From Malus domestica (lineage: Eukaryota > Streptophyta > Magnoliopsida > Rosales > Rosaceae): a stretch of 64,000 nt of DNA. A program made the translations under genes and the position numbers. The notes beneath the pieces were generated by a model. It saw only the letters and a list, made by a program, of their open reading frames with translations. It ran no database searches and was not told the DNA's origin. Shown here one piece after another: positions 13,585-24,024 of this stretch. The first letter of the stretch is position 1. Every line of letters begins with the position of its first letter. The stretch lies in contig NC_091671.1 in NCBI RefSeq assembly GCF_042453785.1, forward strand, positions 39,261,001 through 39,325,000, given 5' to 3'.

Positions 13585-15536
13585 ACATGTTCATTGTTGT
13601 GCTTGATGGTGATGGTGGTTCCTTGATTTTGTATACCAGGATGATGGAACTGGCCGGGTGAATGTGGTCGGAGCTACAGATGCCTCAGGCTTTACATTTC
13701 CAGCTTCAAGTGGTCAATTTGAACAGTCCAGGAGATGCCACAAATGTGAGATGAACAGACTCGAATGTGAGACAAAGAGAAGCGTCGAGCGTGAGAGAAT
13801 AGATGACCGTGAAGGCATCAAGGTTTGTATTGTTTAGTAATATGCATATTTATATATGGTAAAACTTCATCGGTTTTTTATCACAAATTGTCCTTTATGT
13901 TTTGGCAACTCATCAGTTTGGTTCTTCATGTATTCACTTGCTCATCAGTTTAGAATGTTCAAATATATTTTGTCACTCATCTTCGACTTTGGAGCTCTTC
14001 CCCGTTGATTGAAACACAAACAGAGAGGGAGGAAAACATGGTGCTGCTGCTGCATTCTCAAATTGAATTGAGGACCTAGAAGTCTATGAGAACTTGCCAG
14101 GGGGCGAGTGGTTTCCGTTTCAGATTGCGGGACTGAGTTTAGGATCTGGGAGTTGACTGTGGGGTTCTCGGAGGTGGCAGCTTGTTGGATGAGCGAGTTA
14201 ATAGATGAAGGACCAAACTGATGAGTTGCCAAAACATAAAGGACCATTTGTGATCAAAACCCAAATCGGTTCAACTAACATTTTTGCTATTTTGTCTTAG
14301 TTACTGGGAGTCCAGAGAACTGAGCATGTACTTCCAATTGGTATTTCTCTGAGTGTTGTTGGTGAGGTATGTTTGAAATGCTATGAACTTGTGATGTTAG
14401 GCCACTTAATATATACACCAATCCTTAGGTTTCAAATTCATGTTCAGGCCGTCAAAGACAACGTTGGTACCATTCGCATTCAAAAACCCCACAAAGGGCC
14501 ATTTTATGTCTCCACCAAATCCATCGACGAGCTCATTGCGAGCCATAAGAACTGGGCAAGGTTTGTTTTTGCAATGTACACTACTCATCCGCGTCTTTTT
14601 GCGCCTTCTCTGAAGCACAATTAATATAAACATCTTTACCAGGTTTCTGAAATGTGCATCTTTTGGTGTGGCTGTGATCGGTCTTACTTTGAATGCCGCT
14701 GAACTTGATAAGTACATCAGGGAAAGACTGCGCCGCTCCGAATGGATGAGAAGCAGGAGAAGGTAAGTTTTGCCCAAGTTACATTTATTCGGAAACTTAC
14801 TGCAAGTAAAAGTCACTGGTTGTCATCACTGCCTCTGTGGATAGAAGCGCATTTTATTTAACCCCAGATATGATTCTTTTTTTTTCCTTCATAATTTGAA
14901 CTGTCTGTTGAGACCGATCGAAATTGAACTTCCTGTCTGTGCAGGGCTGCTGCTGTAGCTGATATAAGATCTCGGCAACATAATGCAGGTAGGTATATCG
15001 CGGAGTATCCACATTACAATGCTACTTGTCATATGATTCGTATAATATATCGCTTGGAAATGTACCAAAACGCTTTAACATTTTTTTCTCCCAGGTTCAT
15101 CGGACACAAGGGCCGTTGCTGCAGATTATATAAGATCTCAAAGAGATAATGCAGGTAGATATATAGCGGAGTGTCCTCGTTACAACACTATTTATCGGAT
15201 AATATATGCTCGGAAATGTGCTGAAAGGCTTTAACTTTCTTTTTTCTTCTCCCGGGTTCAGGCGAAAGGGCTGCTGCTGCACCAGACGGGGCCAATTCAT
15301 GTGTGATATGCCTTGAGCAGCAGTACAATGTTGTTTTCATCCCGTAAGAACTGGCTTTTCGATATTTGAGTCAATGGATCGTCTAGTGTTCCCTTATAAA
15401 CTTAGCACACTTGTGACTTATTTATTGTATCAGGTGTGGTCATATGTGCTGTTGTACAACTTGCTGCTCGCAGCTGACCGAATGTCCCCTCTGCCGGCAA
15501 CCATTTTCTCAGGCGGTGAGGACATTCCGCCCTTAA
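12315..15536 (+). CDS. SP1/SPL1-like RING E3 ubiquitin ligase, diverged paralog
   Basis: Twelve exons: 12315-12388, 12623-12675, 13202-13320, 13406-13501, 13640-13822, 14301-14366, 14448-14560, 14643-14762, 14945-14988, 15095-15154, 15262-15343, 15434-15536. Sum 1113 nt, 370 aa, no stop. The layout matches the SP1 gene at 27399-29920 exon for exon, plus one extra. It has an N-terminal membrane segment (VWWCLGALALYL), a GIDE/MULAN-type domain facing the intermembrane space, a second membrane segment (FGVAVIGLTLNA) and a C-terminal C3HC4 RING (CVICLEQQYNVVFIPCGHMC, then CPLCRQPF) with all ligands present. Oddities: exon 5 is 45 nt longer with a Cys/Arg/Glu-rich stretch (RCHKCEMNRLECETKR), and exon 10 is a duplicate of exon 9. 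SP1 ligases ubiquitinate import proteins of the plastid envelope; whether this copy still does is unknown. All exons keep frame, so it is probably expressed. Confidence 0.87.
13524..13584. repeat. CT microsatellite in intron 4
   Basis: About 60 bases of nearly pure (CT)n shortly after the exon 4 donor of the SP1-like gene. It creates a spurious Arg/Glu open frame on the other strand. Confidence 0.95.
13866..14272. mobile_element. MITE with about 60-bp terminal inverted repeats in intron 5
   Basis: Left arm includes TCCTTTATGTTTTGGCAACT followed by CATCAGTTTGGTTCTTCAT. The right end in reverse complement gives TCCTTTATGTTTTGGCAACT followed by CATCAGTTTGGTCCTTCAT. Length about 400 bp. The SP1 gene at 27.4 kb lacks it in the matching intron. 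The open frame on its minus strand (13945-14247) is probably fortuitous. Confidence 0.85.
14940..15262 (+). repeat. tandem exon-intron duplication inside the SP1-like gene
   Basis: Exon 9 plus its intron (14945-15094) and exon 10 plus its intron (15095-15261) are alike. The exons share GATATAAGATCTC/GATTATATAAGATCTC and end AATGCAG. The introns share GTAGGTATATCGCGGAG versus GTAGATATATAGCGGAG and end in a pyrimidine run before CAG. The next exon starts with a third related GERAAAA peptide. Result: repeated linker units between the second membrane segment and the RING. Confidence 0.85.
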
Positions 15537-15871
15537 GAGAACGCTTAATGCGATAGGTGGTCTGGTAGATCGACGAAGAGATCTCGTTGATATGATAATA
15601 TTTTTTTTCAGGAATCTGTTAGACTTCAAGTGTTCTTAGCTTAAACTGGAAGTCTGAGTTTTGTTATGCGTAATAAATATGCATCGTGTTATAAGGATAG
15701 GATGTCCTGACCAGCCTCACCTCATTTCTAAACAGAACTGTTCTCCTAGACTAGACTTCAAGATTCAAGAAAATGGTGGTCATCAACCATTTGATCGTAA
15801 TCTATTATGGACTCACTAACTTTTTCTATTGTACTTTCTCATAACTTTTTCTGTTTTACTTTTTCATGTTG

Positions 15872-16136
15872 GATTAAGATCGAACGGTGGGTGACCACTA
15901 TTTTCCTTGACCCTGAGGTCTAGGAGAGCACGTCTCCATTACTAAAACCCACTTTCACATAGAATGAGACCATGTGAATTGAGGTTGGTACTCATGCTTT
16001 CTTACGTTGAATTAAGATCGAGCGATGGGCGACCGCCATTTTCTTTGACCCTGAGGTCTAGGAGAACATGTCTCCATTCCTAAAACGCACTTTCACATAG
16101 AATGATACCATGTGCATTGAGATTGGTACTTATGCA
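15872..16136. repeat. two tandem copies of a ~132-bp sequence
   Basis: Each copy contains TTGACCCTGAGGTCTAGGAG and CACTTTCACATAGAATGA and ends near GGTACTCATGC/GGTACTTATGC. No gene. It lies in the 15540-16420 intergenic stretch, where I otherwise see nothing. Confidence 0.85.
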
Positions 16137-17224
16137 AGATCGAATAGAACTCAACACTTAGCATTACGGTGTAGTAATGTTTCTCGTTACTAGTTTGTGA
16201 AAGGTCTTAACTTTTTTTTTTTTTTTTGAACAAATGTGAAGAGTCTTAACTTCGATTCTCATATAAACGTATTCAGACCAAATTATTATGATTGACCCAT
16301 TGTGTGGCTTATTAACTCAATCCCCATCATTTTTAGTGTAAATAATATGGTTGTATTAAAAAGTAGATTATAAGCCTCCAGATCAAATGACTATGGCTAA
16401 GATGGCTGACCATTAGACGACGGCCGAATCGAATTCTGATTCAGAAGCACTCGACGGTTGATGGAACCTGGAGCTCCCCTGAGCTCTGGCTAATGACCGG
16501 TCAGCTGGTGGAAGTACTTTAGCAGCGATTGCCAACAGTTGATGCAGAATGAGAATTCATAGGGGGGTAACATTGTGGTCTCTCCAAATCCCCTCGGTAC
16601 TGTTTTCTCGTTTCGGCTCATCCTCAAATTAACGTCCTTCGACGCTAACAAGCCAGAAAACTAACAGCGAAACCATACAGATCATTTTGGGGTTTCCTTC
16701 CAAGGAAAACGAAATGGATTTGCAAGGAACGAAATTGTAAATGCAAAAGAACATACATTACTTGAACAAACTAAACCCAAAGGTGCATGAAAAAAGACTC
16801 GATTTACTGTTCAGTCTAACACCAGACAATCTCATCGACAAAACCTAAAACAAACGCATAAAACGCGGATTATGTAAATAATTAACATATGTCATGTTCC
16901 CAAGTGAAGAGTTCTTTGTTTCACCGCGCCTTATTCCACTAACGTGCACATAGAAAGTGATTCAAATGATCCAGCACCAGAAAATCTTTATTCTCAGAGT
17001 ACTTACGGAACAACTCCTGCACAAACCGTTCTACCTCCCTTCCTCAGGCAAATCTTTGTCCTGACAAATGAACATAGGGAATGTTTAGCCCTCAAAACTT
17101 TTCACAATTCAGACTCGACAACTAGTCGTATTAGATATTAACAAATAAGCAAAGCAAATTCTTAGGTTTCTGTGGCAGAGATGATGTGAACAAACCTTGT
17201 TCAAGAGGAACCGGTTGTATCAGC

Positions 17225-18768
17225 TCACAATTTGCGAACAAAGCTGCGAACCCCATATAACGTATGATAGGCCAGGGCTAAAGCTGAAATCTCGAGGGTG
17301 ATGGGGATGAGCTTTGATGAATAAAAGAGGAGTTGGTAGTATTTTTCAAAGGTGAAGCAAATCAAACCCATTTTCATATAAAGAAGATAAAAAAGAAGAA
17401 CTACAGTAGCTAGGACAACCCCTGAGATTCTATTGGTAATTGAAAATGTCGAATTGAGATGTGGCTTATAAACAGGAAGATGAGGAGATAATGGGCGAAG
17501 GTTCATGTTATTAGGACTAACGGTCCCTTGTTCAACAGGGCCAGTGGCACCAGTTGCAAAACCCTTCAAGACATTAAAAACAAAATTAATTAGTAAACTG
17601 ACTGCTACTGCAACACAAAATAAAAGAGTGAAAACCCAGTGAAAATAAGGAGAATCACAGAGCAAGGCAAAAAAGAACCGTGCAACATGAAAATATGGAC
17701 AATTCAAATAAAGCATGTCATTGTTCTAGGAAAGCTTCTCAATATAGTCTCATGATCAACGCAACGATGATATTAAAATGGAACTGTACTTAGATATTAT
17801 GAACAAAATTGCAGGCCAAAGTTAAAACACTTCTTGTAACGAAATAACAAATGTCAATAACCTAAAGGATTAGGATTAATTCGTTAAGGAATCTCTAAAT
17901 CAGTGCCTAAATGCATCCCCAACTTACTTGAATTGAGATCAAAACATTATATTATGATCGAAAAGTTTCCATTAAGGAATCAAAACAGCATATTATGACC
18001 GAAAAGTTTCCATTAAGGAATCATACAGCATATTATGACTGAAAAGTTTTCATTTTCCCCCAACTCTCTCATATGAACTGGGTCCGTCCCATTTCGTGCG
18101 TGTCGGAGATGGGACTAAGTTGGGAAAGCAGTTATCTTTAGCAACATTCCTTCATGCTGTGTTTTATGAAGCAAATGCAGAGATACAAATACAGCCCACA
18201 AAACCTCACAAAAAATACAATCAATACATCGAAATGACGGACCTTTGTAAGTGCGGCGGTCAGCGTCGTTTTTCCATGATCAAATCCAACATTCACATGA
18301 GGTTTTCTGTACATACATATGTAAGTCGATTACAATTCACAATCCAAAAAACCACATCGATAGAACATAGATATGCAACTTCAATGACGCAAAATCCAAT
18401 TCAGATAAAAAAAATTAAACAGGCCAATTAAATCCTATATATATATATATAATAAAAAAATAAAAAATAAAAACTCAAACGGTGCAAATCTCTCAATTAA
18501 TTCGCTACAGAAAGTCCTAATTTCTTACGAAGAATGAAAAATTAAAACTTTAAGCAACACAGAGACAACGAGTGAATACTAACATGCCGGTGAAGGTGGC
18601 CATGGATCGCCACCAAGGACTAGGGCTAAAAGATCGGTCATTTCCGACAGCAGAGTCGGCGATTGGAGAACCGGCGGCGGCGATCAATCCTCGGCCGAAC
18701 AAGTAGGATTGCGGCGAGTAGGAGAGGATGCGCTTGGAGCTAGGGTTTCTGAGAGCGGCCGCAGCCAT
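17225..18768 (-). CDS. SDH3: succinate dehydrogenase subunit 3 with TUFM-derived mitochondrial presequence
   Basis: Membrane anchor of respiratory complex II that helps bind haem b and ubiquinone in the inner mitochondrial membrane. Predicted exons: 18584-18768, 18243-18306, 17225-17563. Phases 2 and 0 match and the sum is 588 nt (195 aa). Exon 1 is the TUFM presequence (MAAAALRNPSSKRIL...). Exon 2 is TUFM exon 2 less 12 nt and keeps DHGKTTLT. Exon 3 starts with 19 residues of TUFM exon 8 (GFATGATGPVEQGTV) and runs into SDH3: the hallmark MNLRPLSPHLPVYKP, the quinone-site Ser and Arg in SITNRISG, two membrane segments, and YHTLYGVR with the haem-ligand His. It ends FVRKL. The stop TGA lies at the junction with TUFM sequence. 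Length after the presequence equals nuclear plant SDH3. Skipping exon 2 would break the frame, which supports this splice model. An unspliced frame to 17716 exists but lacks a targeting signal. Expression not shown. Confidence 0.88.
17946..18053. repeat. tandem repeat, about 2.5 units, in SDH3 intron 2
   Basis: Units of about 42-45 bp contain ATTATGACCGAAAAGTTTCC, then ATTAAGGAATCA. The single-copy form is at 8932-8960 in TUFM intron 2. It sits exactly at the breakpoint of the exon 3-7 deletion. Confidence 0.8.
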
Positions 18769-19021
18769 TGAAATGAAGGAAGAAGCAGAGAGAGATGTTT
18801 TGATAGGACCTTGGTTCCGATCCGCCAGAAGGAGAGAGAGTTAGACTGAGTTAGAGAGAGAAGATTAATATACTCAGCTCATGACCCGTTGAAGGGTAAA
18901 TACGTCATATTCAGAAATACGATATGCATACTCTACATGGGCCTAAGAGCGAGCCTACCCCTCCCAATCACTCCCAAAAACTAGTGCTTAAAATTTCAAC
19001 ACATGTCAAAATATTGATCTG

Positions 19022-19406
19022 TGTTGTAAATAGTGTATGTATGCCCACATGCACATAGTAACCCCACATGCACATAGTAAACATTTCACAAGTTTAATAG
19101 TGTTTTGTTTGCTCTATAAATAGAGCATTACAAGTGTTCAAAAGGGGTGATAAAAAAAAGGAAGAATTGGAGATGAATGTGAGGGACTCACGGGAGAGAG
19201 AGGAAGGAAAGGAAAGAGAGAAAAGAGAGGAAGATGAGAGGAGATAATAGAGAGGGTTATCTTTGTACTCTTATTATTTCAAATTATAATGAAAGCACCA
19301 CTGCTGCCCCGAGGACGTACTCCAGTCACACTGACTGTAGAGGAACCTCGTAAATTTTGTGTCTTGTTTCATTTATTCCACTGCACTCATAGTCGATTTT
19401 ACAACA
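19022..19406 (+). repeat. 5' LTR
   Basis: Starts TGTTGTAAATAGTGTATG and ends CGATTTTACAACA. Contains a TATA-like GCTCTATAAATAGAGC and a purine-rich GAGAGAGGAAGGAAAGG tract. Confidence 0.93.
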
Positions 19407-20222
19407 CGTTATCAGCATGAGAAGCTCTCATGTCAGTGGAAAGCACAACGCCACAGATCATGTTCACCTCCTTCAACTGGAATCTCACAGATAAGAAACA
19501 ATTTTCATTTCATCTTCAAATCTCAGTACAATTGATTTTCTTGAAGCAACTATATATATTGTTGTATGACTGTATATCATCCTTTGCAGAAGCAAAAGAG
19601 TACATACTCAAAATTCGTAAAGAATTTGACAGCTATGTAAACAGCCTCTGAACTCCAACTTGCGGACCTCGGATTAAAATACTTTCTTCTTGAAAGTTGT
19701 TCGTCCACTCAGTATCTACAACATATCAAAATTTCAGAAAACTTTAACGGTGCGATCGTTGCAGATGTCTGAAATACTAAACCAGTTTCCAATTTCCGCA
19801 GAAAACTGGACAGCCACCTTATGAGTACCATAACTCTATTTCTGTAGCTCAAATCGAAATTGTTTCTTCACGAAAGTTGTTTGGTATCCTCTTATCCATA
19901 TCATACTAAAATTTGAACTAAATCTAACGGTTTGATCTTTTCATAAGTTGCAGACACTCTTGACTCCAAAACTTATGGGAACCGTTTCGACTTTTTCGAA
20001 ACTCACCGGAGGAGGAACACCAATTGGAACTTGTTGTTACTTTTACTTCCTGAGTAACTAAAAGGACTTGTTGTTGTGAAATGAAAACATTAATAAAATA
20101 AGGACAATTTGGATGGGTGCCCCGACAGAAGTGAAGGGAAGAAATAATAAAAAATAATAATAAAGTTGATAGTGGGAAGTTGATGAGACCATCACCATTA
20201 TGAAAAGAAATAATAAAATTAT

Positions 20223-20535
20223 ATATTTATTTATGTGCATGGTGTTGGTTTAAAGCCCATGTCACAAGTTATATTTATTTAAAGCAATTTATTTACAGTG
20301 GGTAGAATTATTACCCTTTGCCTTAAAGCTTTGATATTTATGTGAATGGTGCTGAATCAAAGCCCTTGTCACAAGCTTTATTTACTTTAAAGCAATTTAT
20401 TTACCATGGACGGTTTTACCGCCTATTGCTTTAAGTTTTGATGGTGCTGAATTAAAGCCATTGTCACAAGCTTTATTTACTTAAATGCAATTTATTCATT
20501 ATGGCTGGAATTACCGCCTATTGCTTTAATTTATT
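20223..20535. repeat. three tandem repeats of ~100-115 bp inside the LTR element
   Basis: Each unit has AAAGCC..TGTCACAAG, TTATTTACTT and GCAATTTATT, and ends near TTACCGCCTATTGCTTTAA. Non-coding. Position: between the primer site and the pol remnants. Confidence 0.85.
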
Positions 20536-20959
20536 TATTGTACTTATCTTTTGTTACAATGAGTATATATAAGACCCAAAGTTCCTTGATCAGATCAGAA
20601 CCTGCAGTTTCTTGATCCTCATCATATAAAATGATTGGACTCGAAGTTCCATCATACAAAAAGATCAGGCATGAAGTCCTTTGATCCTGAAGATCAGGAC
20701 ATGAAATTCCTTGATGAGTACCTTAAGTTTGAAGTGCCACAGTGCCTCAACTTAATTATAATAAAGGTCATAAAAGTCTCAGTCCATAGACTATTTAATA
20801 AGGACCAGAAGTTCCTTATGTCCATACTTAAAATGGTTTAGCAAAAGCATTTATTAAGCGGATGAAATTGATTACCCGCGCTCTGCTCATGAAAACGAAA
20901 TTATCAGTTTTCTACATGGGGACATGTCATTTTACATGACGCATTATTAAGTTCGGATG

Positions 20960-22860
20960 AGACCAGTTTCCAACCATCAATATTGCTCAGTACAACTCGT
21001 GTTTGGGAACTAGCCAAACATTATACATTTACGAGTTTTTGGTTGTGTTATCTATGTGCCTGTAAGACTGCCACAACGTACTGAAATGAGGCATCATCGT
21101 AGATTAGGCATTGATGTTGAACACTATCTATCATTCAATATTTGGAACCCTTGACTGGGGATATGTCTACCGCATGATTTGCGGACTATGATTTTGATAA
21201 GACAGTTTTCCTGCCATTAGGGGGAGAAAATAACATCGTTCCAGAAGAACGATGAGAAAATATCATTCCAGAAGAATGATGAGAAAAGACCGTTCCAGAA
21301 GAACGAAGATAATTTGTCTTATTTTGATTCACGAAACAAACAATGAGAAAATGAAATTGGAATAATTGAATGATGCAACGAAAGTGATGAAATCACATAT
21401 ACTTACTGCAAATGTGCCTACAAGAATTGATGTCCTCATTGGACAATATAATGAGGCAGTAAATGATTTATCTGTTGCACGTCTGAAGCGTGGCAGACCT
21501 TTAGACTCAAAAGGTTCAGTCATTCGAAAAAAAAAAAAAGGAATATGGCACTACTGAACTATTGCATTCCTGAAGCATAATTGTTGCATGCCAGAAGCAT
21601 GACAGTCTCTGCATGGATAATACGTTCTAGAAAGGACAATCCGCAGACATGGGAATATTGATGTCTCTTGCATGTAGCATGATAGACGTATAGGTTCCAA
21701 TGACTCAACTCCTAGAAGTGGAGATTAAAATCCAAGCTCTATAACGCTCAAAATGAGGTTATGATCCGAATTCTCTAAATTACGACTATCCTGGAAGCGA
21801 TAGTATAATGCCCCTGAAGAGGCAATGGATATCCAAAAGAAATAAAAAAAAGCTTTTATGCATGCGCATGCATATGAGAATATGGGATCACAGATTGATG
21901 ATAACCAATGATAATTTTGGTTTTTACAAGTAGCTACTAAATTCATCAATGAGCTGTGTTAATATTGAGTCACGTTCTTTTGTTCGTCGACAAAAGAAAA
22001 ATTATTGGCCAAAATGGAGAAAGGCAATTCCATTACAATTTTGTAAGAACGTGGGCAAATGAACCTATATATATTTGAATACAATACAAATAGCCAAAGG
22101 ATGTTGAACCAAGGAGGTTATATATGGGCATTTGTAATACAGTGTAATACACTTACATGATATGACACAAGGTTGTAAACGAGTTCATATGAATGGAGAA
22201 TTATATACGAAGGGTTGTGAGTCGCCCACATTATATCTCCATAAGTAAATCCCTCAAGTATACATGGGAGCAAATTGCTCTGTATAAATTCCAAAGGAAA
22301 ATGTATCATGAAGTGTAGAAAACCCTTGAATGATTCAAATTGCTTGAAGTAAGCCTCTAAAGGGTAAAACATAAAATATGTACTCAATACCAATGGATGA
22401 TATAAATTGCCTTAGTGAGTACTATCATTATGATATTGTTGCAACATACTAAAATCTCTTGCAAGAGTCAATGACATTAATTAGAACTCTTGAAGAGTTG
22501 ATGATATTAAATTGGGACTCCTGAAGAGTCTAGAAAAAATTATAAAGTGTTGAAGGAATTATTGTCTCGAGCTGCAGATCGAACAATCTACCAACACGAA
22601 TCTTATCCATGATATTTATGATATTAAAATAACCATATGGATTGAAGATTATGAGTTGAATACTCATATGATGAAGACACTAAGAATAATCATTTATCTT
22701 CGTGAGGGTAAAGATAAATTAATACTTGGTCCAGAAGTACCACATCTTAGTGAAGTATATGCTTTATTGTATTTGGCACAATACATTGAATGAAATAAAG
22801 CTTATATATATTAATATCTCCAAGAAATTACAGATATGTACATACACATGAGTTAAAACA
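20960..22860 (+). pseudogene. Copia pol remnant (integrase C-terminus to reverse transcriptase)
   Basis: Recognisable pieces in shifting frames: YVPV-RLPQRTEMRHHRRLG, a GGE motif preceded by DETVF-like residues, ANVPTRIDVLIGQ followed by ARLKRGRPLDSKGS (21366-21530), then KNYWPKWREAI (about 21997), the start of the reverse transcriptase domain. Many stops and frame changes. No YVDD catalytic motif found. Confidence 0.75.
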
Positions 22861-22879
22861 AACAAACAGGATGGAGCCT

Positions 22880-23497
22880 TCACAAAGGTTGCTCATGTGA
22901 AGCCTCAGTACTCGGAAGTACCCCAGAATGGGGAGGCACTGGAGATTGATCATGTGGCACCCCAGTACTTAGCAAAACACCAGAAGGGGAAGGCATCAGT
23001 TGCTTTCGGAATCTAGCAACGAACCTCTGGTGATCACTTTGAATCCGACTTTCGGATTCCTGCAGTTGGACGAGCTTTCTTTTCATGCTCGTAGAGTAAT
23101 TATTTGCAAGCACGTGTAACACCCTGTTCTCGTGCTTGAGCCCTCTGATCTCTTGTTTAAGACTTGCCACATCCGCCATCAATGATTCAACTTGGCGAGT
23201 TTAAGCAAGTAGGCGTTGGCTCATATTGGAAACAGAGCCAGCACACTGAACACTGAGAGCCAATGAGTCTTGAACGACCGACTCTTCAGACCGTTCTGAA
23301 ATGATCTTGTTATCCCTTGGAGTGAGAAGATTCCTAGCTACCACAGTAGCGGTTATGTTATTCTTCATCACAGAGTCCCCAACCGTAAAAGGACCATTAG
23401 AAGATAAGAAGGACGGACGCCATATATTATCCTGACGCTGCTCGTCTGTATCACTCCTAAGACTCAAATCTAGGCAAATGTTAGATGGGCAAGTCAT
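22880..23497 (-). CDS. antisense open frame with coiled coil inside the LTR element
   Basis: Runs opposite to the retrotransposon. Two open stretches in one frame (23201-23497 and 22880-23182, 98 and 100 aa) are separated by a single TAA at 23201-23203, with T-R-Q-V-E-S-L continuing the frame. The second part is a charged heptad-like helix (EIRGLKHENRVLHVLANNY, then MKRKLVQLQESESRIQSDHQ) followed by a Ser/Pro tail with the repeated unit SGVL-STE. I do not recognise a domain. Antisense frames of this kind are known in several plant LTR families. Either a broken accessory gene or one read through a stop. Confidence 0.5.
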
Positions 23498-24024
23498 TTT
23501 TCAGAAATGATGAAGGAAAAACAGAGGTCAAATAAAATTTCAGAAGTGCAAGATATAAGAAATTTCTACAGGCAGCAACTTTCTGAGCATACTCTTGAAC
23601 ACAATTGATGTCTCTATAAAAGAAGAGGCAGCAAAGCCACTTGTTCAAAGATCGAAGAGGCACCGCTCTCCGAATTTCAAAAGCCATATTTTCCTGAATA
23701 AAGTTTGTTGGCATTTTTCAGACGTAATCCCAGCTTTTTCAGATATCGCGTGCAACTTTGTCAAAGATATCTGACAAAGTTGAAAATGCGTAAATCTTAC
23801 TGTTCTATTTACACCACAGTTGCTGACAAGAGTAAAAGCACAGCACCACCACTTGCTATTGAGAAATCTCTATATATGTCGACCTCTGTTCTCCATAACA
23901 AGGCAGACCTGCAACACTGCAAGAATACCAAACTCTTCCTCATCTCCGAGAATGCATCTTCAACATAGCATCTCGAAATACTCAGTTTTCTTCCTCTCCG
24001 AGAATACCTCTTCAAACATGTCAC

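Larger units (their letters stand above)
16423..18797 (-). other. rearranged segmental duplicate of the TUFM locus
   Basis: Colinear with 4779-9640, including introns and 3' flank, at high identity (for example the presequence exon, intron 1, and the intron before TUFM exon 8). Changes in this copy: no MITE at the 5087 position; the last TUFM exon is decayed (about 16990-17070); about 1 kb from TUFM 6314-7312 is replaced by SDH3 sequence (about 17227-17517); exons 3-7 are deleted by a join between the last bases of exon 7 (ATTGAG) and intron 2; and 12 nt are missing in exon 2. Similarity stops about 30 bp upstream of the start codon, so the promoter is new. Confidence 0.92.

Noticed and set aside
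13371-13586. Arg/Glu-repeat open frame on the minus strand
   Set aside because: Product of the CT microsatellite in intron 4 of the SP1-like gene.
17225-17716. Unspliced 163-aa frame containing SDH3
   Set aside because: Its first 50 residues translate TUFM intron 7; the intron's acceptor is intact, so the spliced chimera is the better model.
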